The position numbers and the translations under genes were made by a program. Shown here piece by piece: positions 55,479 to 64,000 of a DNA stretch of 64,000 bases; position 1 is the first letter of the stretch; each line of letters begins with the position of its first letter. Source of the DNA: Leguminivora glycinivorella (taxonomy: Eukaryota > Arthropoda > Insecta > Lepidoptera > Tortricidae); the NCBI RefSeq assembly GCF_023078275.1, contig NC_062988.1, positions 2,931,501 to 2,995,500 on the forward strand, given 5' to 3'. A model generated the notes under the pieces. It was not told the DNA's origin. It saw nothing but the letters and a program-made list of their open reading frames with translations, and searched no databases.

Positions 55479-58400
55479 CTCTCGGGGGAAGCCTATATCC
55501 TTAGAGAGCGCGTCCCCGGGCGGCGGATAGGGGAATGCTCACCGCTTTTCTTTTAAGAGAGGCGGGGGATAGGAGGGAAATAAAATACCTCCCGCGGACC
55601 ACACAGGCCGGAGAAAGTCACTCCGTTATCAAACTCTCCTTGCGGGCTTCTCTAGCATCTGGAGCAGAGGTCGTGAGGGAGCTGTCTGCTAGAGCTGGGA
55701 CAGACAGTAGGAACGGCAGCGGATGAACCCAACGATGGGCCAACGGTGGCGTCCAAGTTTTCTGAGGAAAGCACAGCCAGTGTAGAAGGACTCGGGGCCC
55801 CACTACACTTATTTTACGCCCCAAGAAAACCACCATGAAATGATCAACCAAATAATGCCAGTAGAATGCGACCCGGACTCACCCCGGCGTCATAAGTTGA
55901 TCGGGACTTGTGATGTTAAGTATACTACCGATGAAGATCCAAAGGAAGAAAACAAGAAGTCTACACGAGGGATTAAACTCATACGAAGAAAAGAAGATTG
56001 TTTGAAGTTAGCCACGTGGAATGTTAGAAACTTAATAAAACCAGGGAAATTAGATAATGTAATATTAGAAATGGATAGGCTAAATTTGGACATATTAGGC
56101 CTCAGCGAAGTACGCTGGAAAGATAATGGTAAACACGAAAGGCAAGATTCAGTCCTGTATTACTCAGGTAAACCATCAACGGATAAAGATCACTACCACG
56201 GTGTGGGCATATTAATAAAAAAAAAACTTACTAGATATGTTAAAAACTTTGTACCTGTATCAGAGCGGATTATTCTTTTGCAATTGAATGGACACCCGTT
56301 TGATATCAATGTAGTGCAAGTTTATGCCCCAACTTCAGAAAAAGCTAAGAAAAACCCAGAACTCCTTGAAAATTTTTACGGAGACTTAGACACGGTTCTT
56401 AGCTCACTTAAATCTCAACAAGTAACCATAGTACTGGGAAACATGAATGCGAAGATAGGTAAAGGATCAGTTGGAAAACATGTAGGTAATTACGGATTAG
56501 GAGAGAGGAATTGGACAGGGGACAGGCTAGTGCAATTTTGCGTAGAGAAAAATCTAGTAGTGACCAACACTTGGTTTAACCATCCACCCAGACGTTTATA
56601 CACATGGACCTCTCCTAAGCACAATTCAAAAACCATTGTCCGTAACCAAATTGACTACGTACTCATTCCAGCAAGATTCCGCAACTCTATTCTGAACGCT
56701 AAGACCTTCCCAGGTGCAGATGTCGGCTCTGACCACAATCCCTTAGTCGTGAAACTTAACCTAAAACTTAAAATACCAATAAAGAAATGTAATCCTGATA
56801 GAAAAATAGCTATTGAAAAACTTAAAGATAGAGAAACCAGAACCAAATTAATGACTGACTATAATAAGAAACTAAAGAACTTAAAAGTAGACAATATGAA
56901 TATGAAAGAAATCTGGGATATGTTTAAGGACACTACCAATACAGTCAGCAAAGAAGCTCTGGGTTACTACAAAAGAGAAACTAAACACCCATGGATAACA
57001 AAAGAAATCTTAACCTTAATGGAAGAAAGAAGACTGTACAAAAATGATAAAGTAAAATACAGATGCATAGATAATACAATTAGATCTTTAATCAGACGTG
57101 AAAGGGATAAGTGGCTGGAATCGAAATGTACAGAGATAGAGGAGTTAGACCTGAAACACGATAGCTTTAACTTGCATAAAAAAGTAAAAGACTTCACTAA
57201 CAGCGGACGCAAACATCTTACTGGCAAACTGACCAACTGCGAAAATAAGTTATTAACGGATATTGATGAGCAAAGAACAGAATGGGTAAATTACATTAGG
57301 AAGCTTTTCAATGACACCAGATTAGAACCAGTAAATAGCCCTGACAAATATGAGGGTCCGCCAATTGTAAAAGAAGATGTTATAAGAGCTATCAAGACGC
57401 TCAAAAGTGGAAAAGCTGTAGGTCCTGATAAATTGCATGGAGAACTACTTCTATTATTGGATGATTTTGGAATTAATATTTTGGTGACATTGTTTAATAA
57501 AATATATGATACGGGAGTCCTACCAGACGAATGGCTTACGTCCTCCTTCTTGCCAATCCCCAAGAAACCTAGCGCTAAAATGTGCAGTGAATATAGATTA
57601 ATTAGTGTAATGAGCCACGTATTAAAAGTTTTCCTTAAAGTTTTAAACTATAGAACATTTAGTAAAATAGATAATTACATCAGTGAAACCCAGTTCGGCT
57701 TTCGAAACGGCCTAGGAACAAGAGAAGCTCTATCTGCAATCCAAATATTAGTACAGAACTGTTTGGAATATCAAAAAGACGTGTTTTTGTGCTTTATAGA
57801 TTTCGAAAAGGCCTTCGACACTGTAAACCACCAGCTACTAATGGATGTTATTTACAAAACGGATATTGACAGCAAAGACACCAGAATACTTAAAAATCTA
57901 TATTGGAATCAAACTGCTCATATCAAAATAGGAAATATAGCCACTGAAGAATTGGAAATATTAAAAGGAGTCCGACAAGGATGTGTATTGTCGCCCAGCC
58001 TTTTCAATTTATACTCAGAACGTATTTTCTCAGAAGCCTTTGATGGCAGTGATATAGGTATTAAATGTAATGACAAGTATATTAATAATTTAAGATATGC
58101 AGATGACACTGTCCTGCTCGCAAATAGTGCTGATGAATTACAACACCTACTAAACCGTTTAAATTCCAAGATCAAGCACTATAAGTTAAAAATAAACATT
58201 AGCAAAACTAAATTTATGGTAGTAAGCAAATCCAAATCTAAAACAAATGCACACATTGTAAAAATAGATAGTACACCGATAGAGAAGGTGCAGAAGTATA
58301 GATATCTTGGTTGCTGGCTAAACGAAAACTGGGATATGGAGCAGGAAATACGTGTTAGGATTGAGATTGCGCGAAATGCCTTTGTCAAAATGCAGTCTAT

Positions 58401-58888
58401 ATACACTAACAGAGACATCAACTTAAAGCTTCGCTGGAGACTTGTAAAGTGTTACGTACTATCGATTCTCTTCTATGGCTGCGAAACATGGACTCTAAAC
58501 AAAGCAATGGAAAAGAAGATAGACGCATTTGAAATGTGGCTGTATAGGCGTATGCTAAAAATATCCTGGACCGATAAAGTTACGAACTTGGAAGTACTTA
58601 GAATAATGAAGAAAAATTTAGAGGTTTTGGTTACAGTGAAAAAAAGGAAATTATCTTATTTTGGACACATTTATAGGAACGACAAATACAGTATATTACA
58701 ATTAATATTGGAAGGAAAAATTGATGGCAAGAGAGGAAGGGGAAAAAGGAGGACCACATGGCTTGACAACATAAAAAAATGGACTAATGAAAGTAACGCA
58801 GACATACTGGCAAGAATGGCAAAGAACAGGAGAGAAATGGCAAAGGTGGTCGCCGACGTCCGTTAGGGCATGGCAATGAAAGAAGAAG
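55479..58888 (+). mobile_element. Full-length RTE-clade non-LTR retrotransposon (3.41 kb)
   Basis: It consists of a 361-bp GC-rich 5' UTR starting CTCTCGGGGGAAGCC, one long ORF (55840-58866) and a very short 22-bp 3' UTR after the stop, ending AATGAAAGAAGAAG. Compactness and the tiny 3' UTR are typical of RTE/BovB-like elements. A 7-bp duplication flanks it. The uninterrupted ORF and intact ends point to recent insertion. Confidence 0.85.
55840..58866 (+). CDS. RTE-clade endonuclease-reverse transcriptase (1008 aa)
   Basis: A single polyprotein that nicks chromosomal DNA and reverse-transcribes its own RNA at the nick. The apurinic-type endonuclease (about 56-310) shows LATWNVRNL near 57, GLSEVRW (Glu90), VYAPTS near 161, QIDYVLIPARF near 270 and SDHNPLV (297-303). 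The RT (about 500-800) shows AVGPDKLHGELL near 526, SETQFGFRNGLGTREAL near 615, FIDFEKAFDTVN (Asp654), GVRQGCVLSPSLFN near 710, catalytic YADD (753-756) and YLGCWLN in the thumb. The tail has LFYGCETWTLNKAMEKKIDA, YRRMLKISWTDKVTN and GKRGRGKRRTTWLDNI, as in RTE/BovB relatives. Oddity: the usual GDFN of the endonuclease reads GNMN, with Asn201 (codon AAC at 56440) where the metal-site Asp is expected, which may disable nicking. The RT is intact. ATG at 55840 is a good start. Length and motif order fit a complete protein. Confidence 0.95.
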   Translation: MINQIMPVECDPDSPRRHKLIGTCDVKYTTDEDPKEENKKSTRGIKLIRRKEDCLKLATWNVRNLIKPGKLDNVILEMDRLNLDILGLSEVRWKDNGKHERQDSVLYYSGKPSTDKDHYHGVGILIKKKLTRYVKNFVPVSERIILLQLNGHPFDINVVQVYAPTSEKAKKNPELLENFYGDLDTVLSSLKSQQVTIVLGNMNAKIGKGSVGKHVGNYGLGERNWTGDRLVQFCVEKNLVVTNTWFNHPPRRLYTWTSPKHNSKTIVRNQIDYVLIPARFRNSILNAKTFPGADVGSDHNPLVVKLNLKLKIPIKKCNPDRKIAIEKLKDRETRTKLMTDYNKKLKNLKVDNMNMKEIWDMFKDTTNTVSKEALGYYKRETKHPWITKEILTLMEERRLYKNDKVKYRCIDNTIRSLIRRERDKWLESKCTEIEELDLKHDSFNLHKKVKDFTNSGRKHLTGKLTNCENKLLTDIDEQRTEWVNYIRKLFNDTRLEPVNSPDKYEGPPIVKEDVIRAIKTLKSGKAVGPDKLHGELLLLLDDFGINILVTLFNKIYDTGVLPDEWLTSSFLPIPKKPSAKMCSEYRLISVMSHVLKVFLKVLNYRTFSKIDNYISETQFGFRNGLGTREALSAIQILVQNCLEYQKDVFLCFIDFEKAFDTVNHQLLMDVIYKTDIDSKDTRILKNLYWNQTAHIKIGNIATEELEILKGVRQGCVLSPSLFNLYSERIFSEAFDGSDIGIKCNDKYINNLRYADDTVLLANSADELQHLLNRLNSKIKHYKLKINISKTKFMVVSKSKSKTNAHIVKIDSTPIEKVQKYRYLGCWLNENWDMEQEIRVRIEIARNAFVKMQSIYTNRDINLKLRWRLVKCYVLSILFYGCETWTLNKAMEKKIDAFEMWLYRRMLKISWTDKVTNLEVLRIMKKNLEVLVTVKKRKLSYFGHIYRNDKYSILQLILEGKIDGKRGRGKRRTTWLDNIKKWTNESNADILARMAKNRREMAKVVADVR

Positions 58889-58895
58889 ATGTGGT
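58889..58895. repeat. Target-site duplication of the RTE, right
   Basis: ATGTGGT, identical to 55472-55478. Confidence 0.7.
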
Positions 58896-59165
58896 TGAAG
58901 CGCCTAGTGTGTCGAACTTTAAGTATCGTCTAAAAAATTGGCTGATCGAGCACACGTTCTACACTTATAACGAATTTTTTATTACCTAATTAGAAAAATA
59001 TTATTGTGCATTTCTAATGTGAATATTGCCTAACTTTTTGTAATCTCAATCTTCTGTCTATTTATTTTCTTAAGTATTATTTTTGTACGAATATTATTTT
59101 TTTAAACCAAATCTTAACGTGTAATATGGCTTTACAAATAAATGAGTATGAGTAGTATGATTATT
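58896..59165 (+). pseudogene. CR1-type retrotransposon ORF2 tail, right half, and 3' UTR
   Basis: Continuing from the RTE junction, the frame reads EAPSVSNFKYRLKNWLIEH then TFYTYNEFFIT and a stop (58984 region). That is the standard last segment of CR1/Jockey ORF2 (S..FK..LK.WL....FY...EF). AT-rich 3' UTR follows, ending in an ATAAATGAGTATGAGTAGTA-like tail. It is the second half of the fossil split by the RTE. Confidence 0.75.
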
Positions 59166-59181
59166 TTAACCATTGAAAGTT

Positions 59182-59236
59182 TGTACGGAACCCTCGGTGG
59201 GCGAGTCCGACTCGCACTTGGCCGGTTCTTGTTTAA
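59182..59236 (+). repeat. Fragment of the AGGGTTCCGT/CTTGGCCGG repeat
   Basis: TGTACGGAACCCTCGGTGGG and GAGTCCGACTCGCACTTGGC match the right end of 60040-60885. Only the terminus is present. Confidence 0.7.
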
Positions 59237-59537
59237 CCATAGAGGTTAATCTCGTAGGTAAATATGTGTATCACGTATTGCTTGAGGTGCAACAAAGAGT
59301 TGTACAGTGATAAAGTATGCATTTCGCATCTTGGTGAAAATCCGCATTAGGTACAATGCATGCATAATATATGCACATGTATCTCAATACTCGAGGACTT
59401 CTAGTAGTACTACGGTTAATAAAGAAAATACGGATAATAAAGAAAATACGATTTAGGGATAAAATGTGCAATTTGGTAAACAAGCTAGTCCACTATTGTA
59501 ATTCTATCACAATAGTAGTCTGATGCTATGGGGAACT
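59237..59537. other. No gene recognised
   Basis: AT-rich; AATAAAGAAAATACG is repeated twice in tandem at 59418-59450. No exon. Confidence 0.35.
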
Positions 59538-59643
59538 CCTTTTTAGGGTTCCCTGATAAAAAAGCAAAAATTTGATTTTTTTATTATATGTATAGCTACG
59601 GAACCCTCCATGCGTGGTGCGACGCGCACTTGGTTAGTTTTTT
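59538..59643 (+). repeat. Short deleted copy of the AGGGTTCC repeat family
   Basis: It runs from TTTTTAGGGTTCCCTG to CTACGGAACCCTCCATGCGT and GACGCGCACTTGGTTAG: both ends are present with almost no interior. Confidence 0.6.
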
Positions 59644-59824
59644 AAATATCGAATTATAGTAATTCTGCTCGCGTCATTGATTATTCATAAATATGGCCAG
59701 ATCGCACAGATCGTCAAAACATGTAGACGAATGAACTTATTGTGATGACTAACTGATATCTATTCTATTAGGAATGTGTCAATGAGCCGATGACTTTGTG
59801 AGGGCAGACATGCAGTTTGTAAGT

Positions 59825-59985
59825 AAATGTTCTTTATTGCACCGTAAAGATAACAGATTTACATTAAACATAAGTGTAGCAACAGGCGCTCTTATCGCTG
59901 TACGCGATCTAATTCAGAAAACCTTAGGGTAGCAGAATATAAAGAGGAGACATTTTGAATATGGTAGTGCACGAAATTCAAGGAA
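59825..59985 (-). mobile_element. 3' end of a retrotransposon, minus strand
   Basis: On the minus strand the sequence ends GGTGCAATAAAGAACATTTA, with an AATAAAG signal just before the terminus. The 5' side is lost into unrelated DNA. Confidence 0.45.
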
Positions 59986-60039
59986 TAGGAAAATTATACA
60001 TACACTAAGCAGTACTGTAGTAGTACAGGGGTGCATTGT

Positions 60040-60885
60040 TTTTAGGGTTCCGTACCAAAAAGGTACAACAGGAACCCTTATGGTGCGACTCTGTCCGTCT
60101 GTCTGTCCGTCTGTCACATTCCTAAATATCTCGAGAACTACTAATGCTATCAACTTGAAATTTGGAATAGTTATGAACATTGTAAACCTCTACAAATAGA
60201 AAGTATAATTTTTTTAAATATATTAATTTTAATTGTAGAAAATGGCCAAAATGAAAGGGGGTAAACTGTAAATTTCAAGTTACTAGGTCAAGTGGGGTAT
60301 CGTTGGAAAGAGCTCAAATTGAACGTAAATAAACTATTTTTTATAATTTTTTTGTTGTGGAAAAAAAAAGAATTTTGAAGGAAAATGTAAAAAAAAATAC
60401 CGTTCCCCCCCCCTTATCTCCGAAGTTTACCAACGAAAAATTATGAAAATTTTAGTAAACATTGGTTTTATGCTAAATATTACAGGAAAAATATAATCGT
60501 GTTTGTATTTTGAATACTTTTTTTTAATTCACAAAAAACTTTTCAGATTTTTACTTTCAATTTACCCACCCTTGCGGATGTATATCGTACTTCAAATTAA
60601 TACGAGATGTTACGTAAACCATCTTCTATCCAATAAAGTAAAAACTGTTTAAATCGGTTAACATTAAAAAGAATTATCCCTGAAAAACCAGGTCGCGCAA
60701 ATTAGTTAGCAAATTGACCGGGAGATGGCGCTATACACAATAATACTCATTAGTGCCTATATTTTGTCTTCTAGTCAAGTCATTAGAGTTATATGAAAAT
60801 ATGAGATTATTTTTACTAGGTAGTTTGAAAGAAAGTTTGTACGGAACCCTCGGTGGGCGAGTCCGACTCGTACTTGGCCGGTTTA
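60040..60885 (+). repeat. Full-length AGGGTTCC...AACCGGCC repeat
   Basis: Reverse-complement twin of 27572-28456, from TTTTTAGGGTTCCGTACCAA to CTCGTACTTGGCCGGTTT. It carries a single copy of the 38-bp terminal unit that is doubled in the twin. No coding capacity. Confidence 0.8.
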
Positions 60886-60953
60886 TTAATATGGATTCTA
60901 ATAGCATACATTTTCAGCCTTCCCCTACAGTAGTGACAAACTGCACGGGAAGC

Positions 60954-61044
60954 ATGGTCGCGCGATAGACGATAAAATATCAGGCCGTCCCTATCGCACT
61001 TACAAATAGTGCGATAGGGACGGCCTGCTATTTTATCACTTATC
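60954..61044. mobile_element. Short hairpin MITE
   Basis: ATGGTCGCGCGATA is inverted at TATCGCGCGACCAT, and CAGGCCGTCCCTATCGCACT is inverted at AGTGCGATAGGGACGGCCTG with an 8-bp loop. The 91-bp element forms one strong stem. Part of the loop recurs at 18700. Confidence 0.8.
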
Positions 61045-61496
61045 GCGCGACCATAATTGCCTGCCTGGCCGATTTCGGAGACATGCTACGTACGCTTTAG
61101 TACTGCATACAAAGATACGCTAAACTTTAAAAACATAATTTTTCGAGAATACCTACAACAAAAAATAAAATTATATAGTACTATTCCATTTTGTTCCCCA
61201 CAGCTACCTACTCGGCGTTACCCTTCCATGCCAGAACAAACAGAGAAAACAATAAACTTATTAAAAATATGCATCACAAAATGTTTTTACTTATTGGTCT
61301 TATTATCATCACTTTTTCCACATACGTAGGTAAACTAAGAACCATCTTGGCGAACAATACATAATTATAATATAATATAATGTGACAATAAGTACGGGTA
61401 TCTGTTGCAACTATTACGATTCCTGCAATACTGGTCCTTACCTAATGTTTACTTTAATTTACCTACATCAATAATAGTAGGTAAAGAATAAATATT
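61045..61496. other. No gene recognised
   Basis: AT-rich; one 90-codon open frame at 61057-61329 without any recognisable motif. Confidence 0.35.
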
Positions 61497-61742
61497 ATAA
61501 ATAAATATTATAGGACATTCTTACACAGATTGAGAGGCCCACGGTAAGCTCAAAAAGGCTTGTGTTGTGAGTACTCAGACAATGATATATATAATATATA
61601 AATACTATATACATAGAAAACATCCATGACTCAGGAACAAATATCTGTACTCATCACACAAATAAATGCCCATACCGGGATTCGAACCCGGGACCGCGGC
61701 GTAGCAGGCAGGGTCACTACCGACTGCGCCAGACCGGTCGTC
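61497..61742 (-). mobile_element. tRNA-derived SINE, second family, copy 3
   Basis: The minus-strand head has GTCTGGCGCAGTCGGTAGTG and CCGGGTTCGAATCCCGGTAT, with the same body as 25020-25268, including the ATAATATTTAT tail end. Confidence 0.87.
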
Positions 61743-61829
61743 AATATGTCAGGCCAAGATAATTTGACAGCGAATTTAAAACTACCAACTGCACAATCAC
61801 TACCAATAACAGTAGGTACATTAACTCGT

Positions 61830-62210
61830 GTCGATTTATCGCCACTCGTTTCGAACTTCCTTTTTTACGCACTTGTATCGTACCACGTTTTTCAGTACAG
61901 ATGGCTCTCCAAAGTTTCGACCTGACAAAAAATTGAACCACTTCTCGCACTAGTGCATAAAAAAAACACCATCTGTACTAAAATAGTACATTACGATACA
62001 AGTGCGTAAAAAAGGAAGTTCGAAACGAGTGGCGATAAATTAAAACACGACCGAAGGGAGTGTTTTAAATCGACACGAGTTACGAATTTCCTTTTCACAC
62101 GTGTATCGTACGACGTTTTTCAGTACAGATGGCCCTTTGAAATTTCGACCTGACATATAATGAACCACTTCTCGCACTAGTGCGTAAAAAAACACCATCT
62201 GTACTGAAAA
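61830..62210. repeat. Foldback-type interspersed repeat, fullest copy
   Basis: ATCGCCACTCGTTTCGAACT and CGCACTTGTATCGTA at 61838-61882 are inverted at 61997-62041 (TACGATACAAGTGCGT, GGAAGTTCGAAACGAGTGGC). A third segment (62080-62210) then repeats the left half directly. It is a foldback with a partial tandem extension. Confidence 0.75.
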
Positions 62211-62436
62211 TAAATAAACGGTAAGCTCAAGACGGCTTGTGTTGCGGATACTCAGACAACGATATATATAATATACAAATACTTAATACTTATATACATA
62301 GAAAACATCCATGAGTCAGAAACAAATATGTATATGTGCTCATCACACAAATAAATGCCCTTAACGTGATGGGAACCCAGGACCGCAGCTTAGCAGGCAG
62401 GGTCACTACCGACTAGGCCAGACCGATCTTCCAACC
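62211..62436 (-). mobile_element. tRNA-derived SINE, second family, copy 4 (diverged)
   Basis: It has the same order of blocks as 61497-61742, but the B box is mutated (minus-strand TGGGTTCCCATCACG), so internal promoter function is probably lost. Confidence 0.75.
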
Positions 62437-62974
62437 AACCAATAGGTACAGTATCAAACCCATATGCTACTTTTAACCTTTCTGAGCCGTTTTTTATAAC
62501 ACCGTCCATTCCAAAATCCACACACACACTTTTACCATCATAAGTATCATAACTACCACACGTTTTAAGACCACTTACGCTATTCTAGCTCTGTAAACGA
62601 TCTGACAATAGGCATTATAGCAAGCCGTCGATTCAGAGCCAATCAAGCGGCGCTGCAGTCAGGACCTCATCTCGTCTTAAACAGTCCCTAGGATATGACA
62701 CTGAAACTGCGGTCTTGGAAGAATTTTTCGCATTTCTTTTTACTTGTTCATATATTATCCCATGTAGCGCCAAAGATTTCTTCGGTTATCTCATAATTTT
62801 GACTTCTTGTGTAGTCCTAAGTATCAAGCAGTTCTTGGCGGAGTTCAGTTTGATCTGAAACATCAAAATAAAAGTGACTTTTCAGCAACGCGCAAACGGA
62901 TTTCCTGTTCGTTCGTATAGGCCTCTTCTGAAATAGATGCCGATGACAGGATTATTTTGATTTGCTACTTCAAT
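62437..62974. other. No gene recognised
   Basis: Unassigned sequence without repeats or exons I can support. Confidence 0.35.
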
Positions 62975-63062
62975 TTTTTTTTATGGGATAGGAGGCAAAC
63001 GAGCAGACAGGTCGCCTGATGATAAGCGATCACCGCCGCCCATGGACACCCGAAACACCAGA
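62975..63062 (-). repeat. Retroposon-like repeat (relative of 24770-24904), minus strand
   Basis: TTTTTTTTATGGGATAGGAG, GCAAACGAGCAGACAGGTCG and CCCATGGACACCCGAAACAC are the reverse complement of the 24770 repeat with its A tail as T run. It stops at the CAGAGG point, a 5' truncation. Confidence 0.75.
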
Positions 63063-64000
63063 GGTTTGTCAATTTCGATAACACCGTTCCATTTTGACAT
63101 CTATTTTTTTTGTTGTGAGAAACAATTCTGGCTATTCTGAGAACAATGGGCCCAATACACTCGTAGGGGAGATCGAAGTTAGTTGTGACAGAGAAGAGTT
63201 GTGAGATAACTTATTAACTATCCGCAAGTTCGCAATAGAGCTCGTTTGCTAGTTTAAAACTTAAAGTATAAAACCAGCGCTGTTGCGAGTTTGCTAAATG
63301 GTTAATGTTCCCAAAAAGTCGGCGTTGTCACAACTCACCTCTGTCACAATTTACCTCGTTCTCCCCTAAACTACTACTCGTTTATAAATATGTGAAAAAA
63401 TGCGCTTTCAACTACTAGCATAGCTTAACGAAGTAAAGATAGCTCACGCCGGCAGTATGCGTATTAAACTGTGGTTTGCGTAAAAACTGGCGAAGTCCAC
63501 ACTGTTCGTGGCGTAAGGTACAATTTCCTTCGGTTATTCTTCGAAATATGATTTAATCCGCGCACAATGGTGGCACGGCCGCTGGGTCTTCAATAAAACC
63601 AGCTTCCTTTCTGGTGTGTACCTACTCGATTTTGTGGAACGACGTTTTTACCAAAACATATTTGAGTTTCGAAAAGCTGGACAGAGGTCGCAGATTACTA
63701 CTATTTTTAGCTGTGTTATTTTTCTTATACATTTTAACTATAGCTTACATATTTATACTTAGGACTTACATTTACCAGTATTCTACAGTAGAGCTTATTC
63801 CTTCTTCCTACCTACTTCTAGCAGAATGTGAATTTGATTTTTGGTTAATTTCATGAATTGTTACTTTGGACACTCGTTTTTAATTTATGCAGTAGGTAGC
63901 TACAAGATATGGACATACAATCAATTACAATTTAATAACGAATCCAGTATGTTTTGTACTAGAAAATAGGTATTCTTATTTTGCGTTATTTTTCAAGCAA
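63063..64000. other. No gene recognised
   Basis: Unassigned DNA to the window end. The open frame at 63614-63856 has a hydrophobic run (LLLFLAVLFFLYILTIAYIF) but no other evidence of being an exon. Confidence 0.35.

Noticed and set aside
63614..63856. Possible small membrane protein
   Set aside because: A hydrophobic run alone is common in AT-rich DNA. No splice context, conservation or neighbouring exon is visible.

Overview
The window looks like a piece of a moth or butterfly (Lepidoptera) nuclear genome. The evidence is an AT-rich background without operons, a spliced CYP6-like cytochrome P450 exon ending in a canonical GTAAGT donor, and dense interspersed repeats of types familiar from Lepidoptera (tRNA-derived SINEs, TA-flanked foldback MITEs, RTE, CR1/Jockey and endonuclease-bearing non-LTR retrotransposons). 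No prokaryotic or viral gene set is seen. The species cannot be named from sequence alone. Layout: 1-20 kb is mostly non-coding and repeat-derived. It holds an element with 46-bp inverted repeats that carries a smaller nested foldback (966-2741), several TA-flanked foldback MITEs, a full-length tRNA-derived SINE with a 17-bp target duplication (16345-16677) and a 678-bp Mutator-like MITE with a 9-bp target duplication (17860-18537). From 20.9 to 23.4 kb lies a 5'-truncated Jockey/CR1-type retrotransposon on the minus strand with one frameshift. From 27.5 to 30.9 kb are an AACCGGCC-type repeat and a GC-rich reverse transcriptase ORF with an apparent C-terminal zinc knuckle and PD-(D/E)XK-like nuclease (28718-30884). 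The most striking structure is a pair of almost identical 4.66-kb direct copies, at 36091-40746 and 47427-52081. Each has a 120-bp tandem array, then a roughly 101-bp GC-hairpin tandem array, then a 774-bp inverted-repeat terminus. Between them lie an RTE fragment, the second copy of the Mutator-like MITE (split by another element), SINE copies and a 1.45-kb TTAA-flanked element. The only host gene I recognise is the CYP6-like P450, on the minus strand at 52454-53795. Its first coding exon is intact through the heme Cys. The last exon was not found, and the second 4.66-kb element lies 372 bp into the intron. Right of it, a full-length 3.41-kb RTE retrotransposon (55479-58888) with an open 1008-codon ORF sits inside the 3' end of an older CR1-type ORF, with a 7-bp target duplication. 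Its endonuclease carries an Asp-to-Asn change in the GDFN motif. The remainder to 64 kb is SINEs, foldbacks and unannotated AT-rich DNA. The genes do not form a pathway: the window is one detoxification-type gene embedded in layers of nested transposons. All repeat identities rest on reading by eye; no database search was run.
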